From Methanohalophilus halophilus (lineage in GTDB: Archaea > Halobacteriota > Methanosarcinia > Methanosarcinales > Methanosarcinaceae): 64,000 nucleotides of DNA. Below are positions 35,784-43,663 of this stretch, one piece after another. The DNA lies in assembly GCF_001889405.1 (NCBI RefSeq), contig NZ_CP017921.1, forward strand, positions 882,057 through 946,056. Direction: 5' to 3'. Within the stretch, counting starts at the first letter, position 1. Every line of letters starts with the position of its first letter. The position numbers were made by a program, and so were the translations under genes. The notes under the pieces are model-generated. The model ran no database searches. It was not told the origin of the DNA and saw nothing but the letters and a program-made list of their open reading frames with translations.

Positions 35784-37142
35784 ATGAGAACGACAAATGT
35801 TGTTCTCATTGCCATTTTTCTTTTTTTGTCCTGTATGACCGTGGCTGGAGCAATTCCTGGCAATCCTCATTCGGTTTATGGGCAGATTAATGATACAGAT
35901 GGCAATGGGATCAATGCCGCTAATGTTCAGTTTATATACAATGGAGAAGTGCTAGATTCTGACCTCACCGATGCAAATGGTGATTATCGAGTTTATCTAA
36001 CAGATGTGGATGAGGGTGAAACTGTTTCCATGTTTGTTGATGGTGAGGACACAGGTGAATCAATTATCTTTGACAATTATGGAGATACAGAACTCAACTA
36101 CATACTCGAAGTTACAGAAGAACCCATGCCTCACACTGTATCCGGTTACATCACTGATGCAGATGGCGATGGCTTGGATGCTGCTGAAGTCCAGTTCAGG
36201 GACGGTGGCGACACCATAATAAACGTATCTTCCACCAACGCTACTGGATATTATAATGTATCCATTTCCGGGGTTGTAGAAGGCTCTACACTTGACATGT
36301 ATGTTGATGTCAGTGCTGAAGATGCCACTAACACCGGTAATACAATCACTTTCACTCCCGGTAAATTTGAAGAGCTGGATTATCAATTTGAAGAAAAAGA
36401 CGATGATCCCTTTACTCCAAGTGGTGGATCTTCAACCAGTAGCTCCTCCGGCGGCGGAGGCGGTGGTGGCAGCACAGGTGAAGCTTTCGAGAACATTGCT
36501 TCCAAGGATGCCCAGACACAGACCGTTACAGCCGGGGCAAATGCCAACTATGAGTTCGATGGTGAGGGCAACGATGTGACCTTTGTCCAGTTCAGGGGTG
36601 CAACCAACTCCGGGCAGATCAAGGTGCTCATCGAATTGCTGAAGGATACCTCGGCCCTTGTGGATGAGGATGCACCGGGTAATGTCTACCAGAATGTCAA
36701 CATCTGGGTGGGTAATGCCGCCTTTGATGACGACAACATGGAAGATCCTGTCATCGGCTTCAGGGTAAGCATGGACTGGATGTCTGACAATGGTGTCGAT
36801 CCGGCCTCAATAGCCCTGTTCCATTATGAAAATGGATGGGAGCAGCTGGAAACCACTCAGACCGATGAGGACAGCGACTACTTCTACTTTGAGGCAGATA
36901 CAACCGGTTTCTCACCGTTTGCGATCTCCACTGTAGAAAGCAGTGCCATTCAGACACAGGATACTGGCGGTGACACCCAGACTGACAGCACCGGTGAGTC
37001 CACTGACACCCAGCAGGAAGATTCCATTGGCTCTGACAACAATTCCACTGATGTACCGGCATTGTCAACCATTGGTATAATTGGCCTGGTTGCACTCGTG
37101 GGTATCGGTGCGGCTTATTCAATGAAGAAAAAGAATTCCTGA
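35784..37142 (+). CDS. Secreted PGF-pre-PGF-type surface protein with C-terminal membrane anchor
   Basis: A 452-residue exported protein, 20 nt after the repeat protein and probably co-transcribed. A signal peptide (VVLIAIFLFLSCMTVAGAIP) is followed by two carboxypeptidase-regulatory-like beta domains (SVYGQINDTDGNGINAANVQ; TVSGYITDADGDGLDAAEVQ) near 33 and 115. A glycine/serine linker comes next. The following domain (FENIASKDAQTQTVTAGANA on to TTGFSPFAIS) resembles the PGF-pre-PGF domain of archaeal surface proteins. A Thr/Ser/Asp-rich stalk leads to a helix (STIGIIGLVALVGIGAAY) and MKKKN tail, which anchors it. Confidence 0.83.
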   Translation: MRTTNVVLIAIFLFLSCMTVAGAIPGNPHSVYGQINDTDGNGINAANVQFIYNGEVLDSDLTDANGDYRVYLTDVDEGETVSMFVDGEDTGESIIFDNYGDTELNYILEVTEEPMPHTVSGYITDADGDGLDAAEVQFRDGGDTIINVSSTNATGYYNVSISGVVEGSTLDMYVDVSAEDATNTGNTITFTPGKFEELDYQFEEKDDDPFTPSGGSSTSSSSGGGGGGGSTGEAFENIASKDAQTQTVTAGANANYEFDGEGNDVTFVQFRGATNSGQIKVLIELLKDTSALVDEDAPGNVYQNVNIWVGNAAFDDDNMEDPVIGFRVSMDWMSDNGVDPASIALFHYENGWEQLETTQTDEDSDYFYFEADTTGFSPFAISTVESSAIQTQDTGGDTQTDSTGESTDTQQEDSIGSDNNSTDVPALSTIGIIGLVALVGIGAAYSMKKKNS

Positions 37143-37143
37143 A

Positions 37144-37180
37144 TGCAGCAAACTTTGCTGCACTTACTTTTTTTATTTTT
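37144..37180 (+). terminator. Hairpin-plus-T-run terminator
   Basis: TGCAGCAAA at 37144-37152 and TTTGCTGCA at 37154-37162 are exact complements around one base, forming a stem of about 7 bp with a 5-nt loop. CTTAC and a long T-rich run to 37180 follow. It lies just after the stop of the surface protein gene and fits an intrinsic-type terminator of the two-gene operon. Confidence 0.7.
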
Positions 37181-37252
37181 CTGGAATCTAAATATTACAT
37201 CTGTGTACCGGGAAGGATTCAACCTCTCAAAGCTGGATAATAACCATTTGCC

Positions 37253-39031
37253 TCATTCACATCCGTTTTTCGTACAGGCTGTTACTGTTGCAGTGCTATC
37301 ATCCCCTTTGTTTCCAGTCTCCCCTATTTCCAGCACCTGCTCTGCCTTGCTTCCATAACGGTAAGCAGCAATTCCCTTACACTTCAACCGATAGGCCAGC
37401 GTATATATCTCCCGGAAATCTTCCACCGTAGCCTCGTGGGGCAGGTTCACCGTCTTGGCAACAGCATTATCCACATGCTTCTGGAAAGCCGCCTGCATCC
37501 TTACATGGCATTGGGGTTCAATCTCCAGTGCGGTGGCAAAAATCCTTCTGGTCTTTTCCGGTATATTCGGGCTGTTCTGCAGGGAACCCGTACTTGCAAT
37601 TTCCTCCATCAGCTGGCTGCTGTAGAATCCATGTTTCCTTGCTATCTCCTCAAAAACAGGATCGATCTCTGTCAGCCGGGTCCCCATCACATTACGGCTG
37701 TAGGTGAGGGCAAACATCGGTTCAATTCCTGAGGTGGTATTTGCAATTATGCTCAGGCTGCCTGTGGGGGCTACTGTATTCACCGTTGCATTGCGCATTG
37801 CAGGATAATCCTTTGCAAGAGCACTCCTGTGAAAATCCGGGAAACTGCCCCGCTGCTCACCAAGTTCCACAGATTTTTTCACGGATTCTTCCCGGATGAA
37901 TTTCATTACTTTTTCAGCTGTCTCAATTCCTTCCCGGCAATCATAAGGAATCCCCAGGCGTGCCAGCATAGCGGCAAATCCCATGACACCCAGGCCTATC
38001 TTGCGGTTTTGTTTTGTCCTCTGTCCGATTTCCGGGAGGGGGTATTTGTTGGCATCGATTACATTATCCAGGAAATGCACTCCTGTACGGGTCGTTTCCT
38101 TCAATTTCTCCCAGTCGATAGCCCCTTCCTTAACCATTCGCGCAAGGTTGATCGAGCCGAGGTTGCATGATTCATATGGCAAAAGAGGCACCTCTCCGCA
38201 GGGGTTTGTACTCTCTATCGTGCCGATTGCACTCATGGGATGTCTGCGGTTGATCTCATCCAGAAAAAGCAGGCCGGGGTCTCCTGTTTGCCAGGCACAG
38301 TTTAGTATCCGGTCAAAAACATCCCTTGCCTTTAATCTCTCCTTAACTTTACCGGTTCGGGGATTTACAAGCGCATAATCCCCCTTCTGGCTGACAGCCT
38401 CCATAAATTCATCCGTCACACCCACCGAGAGATTGAAATTGTGGAGCATATCCTCATTTTCCTTGGCTTCGATAAACTCGATAATATCCGGATGGTCAAC
38501 TCTCAGCACACCCATATTGGCTCCCCTGCGCCTGCCGCCCTGCTTGATCACATCCGTTGCCTTATCAAAGATCGTCATAAAGGAAAGAGGCCCGGAAGCC
38601 ACGCCTTCTGTGGAGCGTACAGGGTCTCCTTTTGGTCGCAGGTTTGAAAAAGAGAAGCCTGTGCCACCGCCTGATTGGTGGATGAGGCTCATGTCCTGCA
38701 GGGATTTGAAAATACTTTTCAGGGAATCTTCCACAGGCAGTACAAAACAAGCACTCAATTGCCCGAGATCGGTACCCGCGTTCATGAGGGTTGGGGAATT
38801 GGGAAGAAATTCCAGATCTGCCATAATCTGATAAAAATTATCTTCAGTTATTTCCGCACTGTATCCGTATCTGCTGTCAACTCTGGCAATAGCTTTTGCA
38901 ACTCTGCGGAACAACTCGCCGGGCTTTTCTGCGATTCTTCCTTCCTTATCCCTTAAAAGGTAGCGTTTTTCCAGCAATGTTTTCCCATTGGCAGACAATT
39001 TGGATTCGATTGTGCTATTCCTTTTATCCAT
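37253..39031 (-). CDS. nrdJ: Adenosylcobalamin-dependent (class II) ribonucleotide reductase
   Basis: A 592-residue enzyme that reduces ribonucleotides to deoxyribonucleotides using B12 radical chemistry, suited to anaerobes. Active-site features are SACFVLPVEDS (near 85), GGGTGFSFSNLRPKG, ESTNPCGEVPLLPYESCNLG near 276-295, and PTGSLSIIANTTSGIEP. The carboxyl end TACTKNGCE provides a CxxxxC redox pair. I chose ATG at 39029-39031, preceded by GGGG, over an in-frame start four codons earlier. The length is at the short end for the family. Confidence 0.92.
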   Translation of the reverse strand: MDKRNSTIESKLSANGKTLLEKRYLLRDKEGRIAEKPGELFRRVAKAIARVDSRYGYSAEITEDNFYQIMADLEFLPNSPTLMNAGTDLGQLSACFVLPVEDSLKSIFKSLQDMSLIHQSGGGTGFSFSNLRPKGDPVRSTEGVASGPLSFMTIFDKATDVIKQGGRRRGANMGVLRVDHPDIIEFIEAKENEDMLHNFNLSVGVTDEFMEAVSQKGDYALVNPRTGKVKERLKARDVFDRILNCAWQTGDPGLLFLDEINRRHPMSAIGTIESTNPCGEVPLLPYESCNLGSINLARMVKEGAIDWEKLKETTRTGVHFLDNVIDANKYPLPEIGQRTKQNRKIGLGVMGFAAMLARLGIPYDCREGIETAEKVMKFIREESVKKSVELGEQRGSFPDFHRSALAKDYPAMRNATVNTVAPTGSLSIIANTTSGIEPMFALTYSRNVMGTRLTEIDPVFEEIARKHGFYSSQLMEEIASTGSLQNSPNIPEKTRRIFATALEIEPQCHVRMQAAFQKHVDNAVAKTVNLPHEATVEDFREIYTLAYRLKCKGIAAYRYGSKAEQVLEIGETGNKGDDSTATVTACTKNGCE

Positions 39032-39083
39032 ACAAAACCCCATTTCAAAATTGGGTTAAAATGCTTTATAATTACCTCCAGTT

Positions 39084-40193
39084 TCAGGAGCAATCCTGGC
39101 ATTCATTACTTTGCCTTCTCTGTATCAGGGAATAGGTCATCATTACTGCCAAAAGCAACGCAAAGAAGGTTTTCACTTCTGCAGGAAGCAGATCACTTGC
39201 ACTTCCCACAATGGCCGTTGCCTCAATTCCCAGTTTTATGTATATGAGGTCGAGCAACATCCCAAATATCAGCGCAAAGAGGGCTATCATTGCGAGATAA
39301 ATGGTAACAGCCTTTTTTCCCATAAATTTTGTAACCATTGTAATGGTTGCAGCATTGGTGGCCGGCCCTGCAAGCAGGAACACAAAGGCGGTACCCGGGC
39401 TCATCCCTTTGGCAATTAGGGCAGCTGCCAAGGGTGTGGAGGCGGTGGCGCATATGTAGAGGGGAATCCCGACAAAGAGCATCAAGATCATCGAACCGAT
39501 TCCGCCTCCAAGGTAGCCTCCCACAATTTCCTCCGGTACAATATAGGAAATAAATCCTGCTATCAGCAGCCCCACAATAAGCCATTTTGCAATATCTCCC
39601 AGCAGTTCCACGTAAGCATATTTTATGGCATCAAAACCCCTCTTTTTCAGGCCTGCTTGCTCGCAATTATCACCACAACAATCACAACCCTGATTTGTTG
39701 TATCTTCGCTTTTTGAAAGCATAACGGGATTTGAAAGGCTTGTATTTGTCACGTCCTTTTCCATAATATTGCTTGTAACTCCCGCTCCCAAGGCGGTTAT
39801 GAAGGTAGCGATAGGCCTGAATACTGTCATAATGGGATCTAGCAGGGCATAGGTGATTGCGATTGAGTCAGCGCCGGTCTGGGGTGTCGATATCAAAAAG
39901 GACAGGGTAGCACCATTGTTTGCCCCTCTTTTTTTCAGGGACATTGCAGCAGGTATCACGCCACAGGAACATAGGGGCAGGGGAATGCCGGCAATAGAAG
40001 CTTTGAGGACCGAACTGAATTTCCCGGCCCCACTGCCTAGATGTCCAATAATCTTCTCATTGGAAACCACAAGTTCCAGCAGCCCTGCAATCCCAAAGCC
40101 GAGGAAAAGATAGGGTGCAGCCTCTTCGAAAAGGTACCAGGTCTCGTGTATTATTCCTGCCAGAATTTCCATAAAGCTTTGTGCAATGCTCAT
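39084..40193 (-). CDS. SO_0444-type Cu/Zn efflux permease (UPF0718/DUF318)
   Basis: A 369-residue permease with about ten membrane spans in two halves. Motifs GIPLPLCSCGVIPAAMSLKK near residue 69 and ICATASTPLAAALIAKGMSP near 248 belong to the permease family that includes SO_0444-type metal exporters. A cytosolic loop between the halves has CDCCGDNC, a likely metal-binding site. The ATG overlaps the arsR stop (ATGA), so the true start is 40193. Arsenite, copper or zinc could be the substrate. Confidence 0.87.
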   Translation of the reverse strand: MSIAQSFMEILAGIIHETWYLFEEAAPYLFLGFGIAGLLELVVSNEKIIGHLGSGAGKFSSVLKASIAGIPLPLCSCGVIPAAMSLKKRGANNGATLSFLISTPQTGADSIAITYALLDPIMTVFRPIATFITALGAGVTSNIMEKDVTNTSLSNPVMLSKSEDTTNQGCDCCGDNCEQAGLKKRGFDAIKYAYVELLGDIAKWLIVGLLIAGFISYIVPEEIVGGYLGGGIGSMILMLFVGIPLYICATASTPLAAALIAKGMSPGTAFVFLLAGPATNAATITMVTKFMGKKAVTIYLAMIALFALIFGMLLDLIYIKLGIEATAIVGSASDLLPAEVKTFFALLLAVMMTYSLIQRRQSNECQDCS

Positions 40194-40537
40194 CGGTATT
40201 CCTCGATAATATGCTGTCTGCACATTTCGATCAGCAACCTGACATGCTCATCTGCAATGTAGTAAACCGCAAAACGCCCCTCTTTCCTGACCCTTACAAG
40301 GTCTAGCTGGCGTAGTGTCCGCAGATTATGGGATATTGCAGACTGTGAGGCTTCAAGTGCTTCACTGAGTTCACATACACACATATCCCTTTCTTTGAGT
40401 AAGAACAGGATATTCAAACGTGCAGGTGATTGCAGTGCCTGGAATATGGCAGACATGCGGGTAATTGTTTCAGGTGGTGGGATTGTCAGTTTTTTTATCT
40501 GGTTTTTATCCACGCGTTTGCAGCCCGAATGATCCAT
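40190..40537 (-). CDS. ArsR/SmtB-type metalloregulator
   Basis: A 115-residue winged-helix repressor. The alpha-3-type metal site is ERDMCVCELSEAL, matching the ELCVCDL motif of ArsR/CadC proteins. The recognition helix is SQSAISHNLRTLRQLDLVRV. It sits upstream of the permease with translational coupling, the standard arrangement where the regulator represses its own operon until a thiophilic metal or arsenite binds. A palindromic element lies 19 nt upstream of the gene. Confidence 0.93.
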   Translation of the reverse strand: MDHSGCKRVDKNQIKKLTIPPPETITRMSAIFQALQSPARLNILFLLKERDMCVCELSEALEASQSAISHNLRTLRQLDLVRVRKEGRFAVYYIADEHVRLLIEMCRQHIIEEYR

Positions 40538-40555
40538 GAATACATGATCAATGTT

Positions 40556-40567
40556 TCATATATATGA
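40556..40567 (-). promoter_or_regulatory. Palindrome at the arsR promoter, candidate operator
   Basis: TCATATATATGA at 40556-40567 is an exact 12-bp palindrome and also resembles a TATA element. It begins 19 nt upstream of the arsR start. ArsR operators are often AT-rich inverted repeats overlapping the promoter. Repressor binding here would block the TATA element; this is inferred. Confidence 0.5.
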
Positions 40568-40721
40568 ATCTGTTTCTATGAGACAGGATGACGAAATGTA
40601 AAATTCCTTTTCCAGTAATTATCTAAATGATTCGGGTCGATAGTAGTATAATTATTATAGGTAAGTGGATAAATACACTTATTGGATATATGTTGTCTAA
40701 AGACAAATGGAAGGTACTAAA

Positions 40722-41297
40722 ATGAAGGTTGTAGCATTCAATGGGAGTCCCAGGGAAGACGGGAACACCGCAAAGCTCGTCAAAAATGTATTTTCAGAAC
40801 TTGAAAGACAGGGAATTGAGACCGAAATGATTCAGCTGGGAGGCATCCCTGTTATGGGATGTACTGCCTGCATGAAGTGTTTTGAGAACAAGGACCGCCG
40901 ATGTGTCATATCCAGTGACCTAATCAATGAATGCATAGGAAAAATGATTGAGGCCGACGGGATCGTTATAGCAAGTCCTACATACTTTGCCGATTTGACG
41001 ACCGAAACAAAAGCCCTGATTGACAGGGCGGGGTTTGTCGGTAAAGCAAATGATGAACTTTTCAAACATAAGGTCGCAGCAGCCGTTGTGGCTGTCAGGA
41101 GAGCAGGCGCACTCCATGCATTTGATTCCATTAACCACTTTTTCTTGATCTCCCAGATGGTCATACCGGGTTCAAGCTACTGGAATATAGGAATGGGTGT
41201 TGCACCGGGGGATGTAGAGTCTGATAAAGAAGGATTGCAGACGATGCAAACCCTTGGCCAGAACATGGCCTGGCTTATGAAAAAGATCAATGGCTGA
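40722..41297 (+). CDS. Iron-sulfur flavoprotein, NADPH-dependent FMN reductase fold
   Basis: A 191-residue flavodoxin-fold protein. FMN is bound by the phosphate loop [14 protein letters not shown] near residue 8 and by SPTYFADLT near 88. The run [17 protein letters not shown] (about residues 46-62) is the Cx2Cx2Cx7C cluster of methanogen iron-sulfur flavoproteins, which carry [4Fe-4S] plus FMN and reduce O2, H2O2 or other acceptors. I chose ATG 40722 behind GGAAGGT rather than an in-frame start 5 codons earlier. It is monocistronic. Confidence 0.9.
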   Translation: MKVVAFNGSPREDGNTAKLVKNVFSELERQGIETEMIQLGGIPVMGCTACMKCFENKDRRCVISSDLINECIGKMIEADGIVIASPTYFADLTTETKALIDRAGFVGKANDELFKHKVAAAVVAVRRAGALHAFDSINHFFLISQMVIPGSSYWNIGMGVAPGDVESDKEGLQTMQTLGQNMAWLMKKING

Positions 41298-41405
41298 GTA
41301 GCCATTTAGTTTCCGGTTTTTGGATATGTATTTCTACATTATGAAAATGCTTATCCATCAACTCTCTTATTTTCAAGTCTAATCAAGTGTTATTTGGACA
41401 ATTCA

Positions 41406-42569
41406 TTAAGGACGCGTGCCAAGTTCAAGTTGTGTTGTCATTTTTTCCCCATCCCTGTAATATTCAAGTTCGATCTCGTCCCCGGGCTGTTTTTCACTTA
41501 TGTGCGCTATGATCTGGTCATTGTTGAATACTTCAATCCCGTCTATTCCTACAATGATATCCCCGTTGATGAAGATTATTTCATCATTGATCTTCACCTC
41601 TTCGGCACTTTTCAGGCCGGCATCCTCTGCAGGTCCGTCTTCCACAACGACCACGACCATTACTCCTCTGGCTGCCTCCTCATTAAGGTCCATGAAATCT
41701 GCTGCCCTGGGACTTACAGGTAACATCTGTATACCAATCCAGGAATGTTCGTATTCTCCCTTCTCAATTATGGCATCGGCGACCAGGCGGGCTTTGTTGG
41801 AGGGGATGGCAAATCCCAGATTATCTCCGCTGCGTGCACGGTTGATCCCGATCACTTCCCCTGAGAGATCAATCAGCGGTCCCCCTGAATTCCCCGGATT
41901 TAACGGCGCATCGGTCTGTATCACATTGGGTATGGAAAATCCGTTTGTTGTTGGCATTGTCCTGCCGGTGGCACTGACGATTCCATGTGTCACACTTCCC
42001 TCAAGACCGAAAGGCGTACCGATTGCCATCACCATCTGTGCAGGATTTATCATGGATGAGTTGGCCATTGGCAGAGGATAGGGTTGGCAGGTTTCATCAC
42101 AGGGGATTTCATCTACTTTTAATACCGCAATATCAGAATATATATCGGTACCCGTGATTTCAGCATCCATCACCACTCCGTTACTGAAATATACTTCTAC
42201 GGAATCTGCATTTTCCACGACATGCTGGTTCGTTATGATATGCCCCTCTGAATCATAAAGAAACCCGGACCCGCCACTTCTAAATTGGTCTCCGTCGATT
42301 TCTCCTTCAGTCCTTACGGAGACAACCGAGTCAAAAACAAGTTTGTAAAGTTCTTCGTAGGTCTCACCCGCAGTGCCATTAATATTGATAATGCCGGTAA
42401 CATCACTTTCATGATCATTAATTTGTGTGTTTTCCAGACTTCCCTCATCATAAAGCACGGTTGTCAGGCTGATCCCGAGAACAAAACCAATCAGGAGGAA
42501 CAATATTGCTATCAAGGGTAGTGTACTGCCCCTTTCCTCCTTTAGCAGCGAAGTTGAGAATTGCATCAT
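41406..42569 (-). CDS. Membrane-anchored HtrA/DegP-type serine protease with PDZ domain
   Basis: A 387-residue protein. Residues 17-40 (LPLIAILFLLIGFVLGISLT) form an N-terminal membrane anchor. The trypsin-like triad is in GHIITNQHVVENA (His), DIYSDIAVLKVD (Asp) and NPGNSGGPLIDL (Ser). A PDZ domain covers about residues 285-380 (IGIQMLPVSPRAADF, IINGDIIVGIDGI). It should degrade or refold proteins outside the membrane. Two tandem ATGs (42569, 42566) start it. Complete. Confidence 0.93.
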   Translation of the reverse strand: MMQFSTSLLKEERGSTLPLIAILFLLIGFVLGISLTTVLYDEGSLENTQINDHESDVTGIININGTAGETYEELYKLVFDSVVSVRTEGEIDGDQFRSGGSGFLYDSEGHIITNQHVVENADSVEVYFSNGVVMDAEITGTDIYSDIAVLKVDEIPCDETCQPYPLPMANSSMINPAQMVMAIGTPFGLEGSVTHGIVSATGRTMPTTNGFSIPNVIQTDAPLNPGNSGGPLIDLSGEVIGINRARSGDNLGFAIPSNKARLVADAIIEKGEYEHSWIGIQMLPVSPRAADFMDLNEEAARGVMVVVVVEDGPAEDAGLKSAEEVKINDEIIFINGDIIVGIDGIEVFNNDQIIAHISEKQPGDEIELEYYRDGEKMTTQLELGTRP

Positions 42570-42613
42570 AAGATATACTGTTGGGCTTGTTTATTGACTT
42601 TTCTCTTTCTTTT

Positions 42614-43027
42614 TCAAAATCTGGAATATATACTGGCTGCGAGTTGTTCGAGTTCCTCCCTGTCAGGGTTGGAATCCACGATGGTATGCATTGACCCCCC
42701 GCCATCATTTTCATAACGAGGAATTATATGCACATGGACATGGGGTACAGTCTGCCCGGCAACCAAGCCATTGTTGATCCCAATATTAACTCCCGGCGCA
42801 CCAGTAACTCCAATTACTTTTTTAGCGATCCTGTTTACAGAAGTGAATAATTCTGCTGTCTTTTCCTCATTCATTTCCAGGAAACTTGCTATGTGTTTTT
42901 TTGGAAGTACGACTGTATGTCCTCTGGATGTCGGATAGATGTCCAAAAAAGCATAGGCATGCTCATCTTCATACACTTTGTGGGAGGCAACTTCTCCGTC
43001 TATGATTCTGCAGAATAAACAATCCAT
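42614..43027 (-). CDS. HIT family nucleotide hydrolase/transferase
   Basis: A 137-residue histidine-triad protein. The catalytic site is HVHVHIIPR near residue 96, and residues 3-8 carry CLFC, a zinc-type pair seen in many HINT proteins. It hydrolyses adenosine phosphoramidate-like substrates. ATG at 43025-43027 is the likely start; a GTG three codons earlier is also in frame. It follows a 139-nt divergent gap shared with the iron operon. Confidence 0.92.
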   Translation of the reverse strand: MDCLFCRIIDGEVASHKVYEDEHAYAFLDIYPTSRGHTVVLPKKHIASFLEMNEEKTAELFTSVNRIAKKVIGVTGAPGVNIGINNGLVAGQTVPHVHVHIIPRYENDGGGSMHTIVDSNPDREELEQLAASIYSRF

Positions 43028-43124
43028 GTTTTTCACACTTTTTATGTTTTAGTTCCTGCTTTATATTTATTGGCCTGTTTTTTTTCGGGCATACAAAACA
43101 TATATATTACACGTAGTTGTAGGA

Positions 43125-43153
43125 CATATATAAATTAGGAAAGCCTAACTTCG
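43125..43153 (+). promoter_or_regulatory. TATA element with DtxR-type iron box upstream of feoA
   Basis: CATATATAAA at 43125-43134 is a TATA element. Immediately after it, TTAGGAAAGCCTAACTTCG at 43135-43153 matches the 19-bp DtxR/IdeR consensus at 14 positions, including TTAGG and GCCTAAC. The site would sit over the transcription start, so an iron-loaded DtxR-type repressor could block the promoter. The regulator itself is not in the window. Confidence 0.65.
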
Positions 43154-43166
43154 GGTGTTTTAAAAA

Positions 43167-43412
43167 ATGACTGAAAAAACATTGGATCTATTGGATGTGG
43201 GCCAGAATGCCCGTGTAATCCAGGTAAAAGGCAAAGGTCCTTCCAGGCGGCGCCTGCTTGAAATGGGAATGGTGCCTGGTGTTGGTCTTAGTGTGATCAA
43301 AAGGGCCCCGATGGGTGACCCGGTGGATTTCAAGTTGAAAGGCTACAACCTTTCCCTGCGCAAACAAGAGGCACAGATGGTTGTTGTTGAGGTTCTGGGA
43401 GGTATACAATGA
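43167..43412 (+). CDS. feoA: Ferrous iron transport protein A
   Basis: An 81-residue SH3-like protein. The family core is RRRLLEMGMVPGVGLSVIKR followed by GDPVDFKLKGYNLSLRKQEA. FeoA is a small cytosolic partner of FeoB. The first gene behind the DtxR-type box. It overlaps the next feoA by 4 nt. Confidence 0.93.
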   Translation: MTEKTLDLLDVGQNARVIQVKGKGPSRRRLLEMGMVPGVGLSVIKRAPMGDPVDFKLKGYNLSLRKQEAQMVVVEVLGGIQ

Positions 43413-43663
43413 AATCACAGATGCCTCTTGCAATGTCTCCACCAGGGCAGTCATGCCGTATCTGTGAGGTGTGTGCCGGCAGAGGATTGAAAAGAAGGCT
43501 TGTGGAGCTGGGCCTGACTCCGAATTCCATCATCCAGCCCCTGGAATGCAGAAGGGGTTGCCTCCTTGTATCCATCAATGGTACACGTTATGCTCTGGGT
43601 AGGGGAATGGCCAATAAAATCATGGTTCAGCCTGTTTATGGGGAGGTGTCACAGTTTGGCTGA
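43409..43663 (+). CDS. Second FeoA, with cysteine cluster
   Basis: An 84-residue FeoA-like protein. After a leader it holds SCRICEVCAGRGLKRRLVE, then LECRRGC, so at least five cysteines are added to an otherwise normal FeoA fold. They could bind iron or a cluster and make the protein an iron or redox sensor; this is inferred. It overlaps the preceding feoA by 4 nt and FeoB by 8 nt, so the three are coupled. Confidence 0.85.
   Translation: MKSQMPLAMSPPGQSCRICEVCAGRGLKRRLVELGLTPNSIIQPLECRRGCLLVSINGTRYALGRGMANKIMVQPVYGEVSQFG

Noticed and set aside
43566-43655. N-terminal extension of the feoB frame
   Set aside because: It overlaps feoA2, encodes no conserved sequence, and a TTG with a strong GAGGTG lies at 43656.
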